Below are positions 13,369 through 13,507 of a stretch of DNA of 13,507 nt, one piece after another. The position numbers and the translations under genes were made by a program. Numbering within the stretch: the stretch's first letter is position 1; each line of letters opens with the position of its first letter. The notes beneath the pieces were generated by a model. The model ran no database searches. It was not told the origin of the DNA and worked only from the letters and a program-made list of their open reading frames with translations. This stretch comes from an uncultured Actinotalea sp. (GTDB lineage: Bacteria > Actinomycetota > Actinomycetes > Actinomycetales > Cellulomonadaceae). The stretch lies in contig NZ_CAMPHH010000070.1 of assembly GCF_946885855.1 (NCBI RefSeq), positions 1 to 13,507 on the forward strand. Reading direction: 5' to 3'.

Positions 13369-13507
13369 CGCCCGGCTCCTCCCCCGCTCCCGCGGTCGAC
13401 AGGATCGGCGGCGGCAGCACCGTGGCCGGTCCCGGGGCCGGCGGCACGGGCGCCCACCCCCCGGCGCGGACCCTGCCCGCCGCCACGTGGCAGCGGCTGG
13501 CCGCGGA
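13365..13507 (+). CDS. N-terminal part of an unidentified protein (runs off the window)
   Basis: A frame opens at GTG 13365, overlapping the CapA-like stop codon as GTGA, and stays open to the end of the window (47 codons). The start is backed by the overlap and by a TACCCT box ending 6 nt upstream. The first 35 residues are a low-complexity Gly/Pro/Ala/Thr stretch. The end, ARTLPAATWQRLAA, looks like the beginning of a folded domain. It recalls the N-terminus of large actinobacterial proteins annotated as 3-methyladenine DNA glycosylase, but that is a guess from a dozen residues. Confidence 0.5.
   Translation, partial: MTPGSSPAPAVDRIGGGSTVAGPGAGGTGAHPPARTLPAATWQRLAA

Noticed and set aside
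1..13507. CRISPR array, toxin-antitoxin pair, defence island or biosynthetic cluster
   Set aside because: No regularly spaced repeats, no paired small genes and no recognisable defence or assembly-line enzymes were found on either strand.

Overview
The window is very GC-rich chromosomal DNA (strong G/C at third codon positions, GTG starts, many long antisense open frames) from an actinobacterium. The gene set and order, an IclR regulator next to tRNA-Glu and tRNA-Gln, then gltX and a fumarylacetoacetate-hydrolase (FAH) family gene, match the conserved actinobacterial leucine neighbourhood (in Mycobacterium tuberculosis, IclR Rv2989, tRNAs, gltX Rv2992c, FAH Rv2993c, lying between leuCD and leuB). 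The protein style suggests Micrococcales, perhaps a Cellulomonas-like organism; the genus is an inference.

Layout. 1-600: 3' part of an IclR-family regulator (NdgR/LtbR type, +). 601-955: gene-free, with a strong terminator hairpin, two copies of a 39-nt palindromic repeat, and the hairpin that ends the tRNA unit. 956-1210: tRNA-Glu(CUC) and tRNA-Gln(CUG) on the minus strand, with a tRNA-like relic between them and a promoter upstream. 1387-3264 (+): intracellular gamma-glutamyltransferase-family Ntn hydrolase. 3342-3878 (-): DHFR/RibD-like reductase. 3937-4716 (-) and 4713-6248 (-): HAD phosphatase coupled by a GTGA overlap to gltX. 6324-6872 (+): small lipoprotein. 6856-7641 (-): FAH-family protein. 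7687-8802 (+): multi-membrane acyltransferase. 8786-9595 (-): SAM methyltransferase. 9653-10174 (-): RNase HI. 10196-10924 (-): pyridoxamine-phosphate oxidase PdxH. 11004-12350 (+): phosphoribosyltransferase/dienelactone-hydrolase fusion. 12382-13368 (+): CapA-type metallophosphatase-like protein. 13365 to the end (+): start of another gene.

How the parts fit. gltX and the two tRNAs form a functional set: in actinobacteria without GlnRS, GluRS charges both tRNA-Glu and tRNA-Gln. The other genes are mostly single units, divergent or convergent with their neighbours. Eight of the starts have a TAnnnT box 6-9 nt upstream and no convincing Shine-Dalgarno, so much of the region is probably read from leaderless or nearly leaderless mRNAs. 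Both inner convergent pairs overlap at their stop codons by exactly 17 bp.

No phage, insertion sequence, CRISPR array or defence system is visible. This is an ordinary housekeeping/accessory chromosome stretch. The points most worth a second look are the leaderless promoter pattern, the 39-nt palindromic repeat pair, the tRNA-like relic, the atypical GGT-family enzyme and the PRTase-hydrolase fusion with its minisatellite linker.
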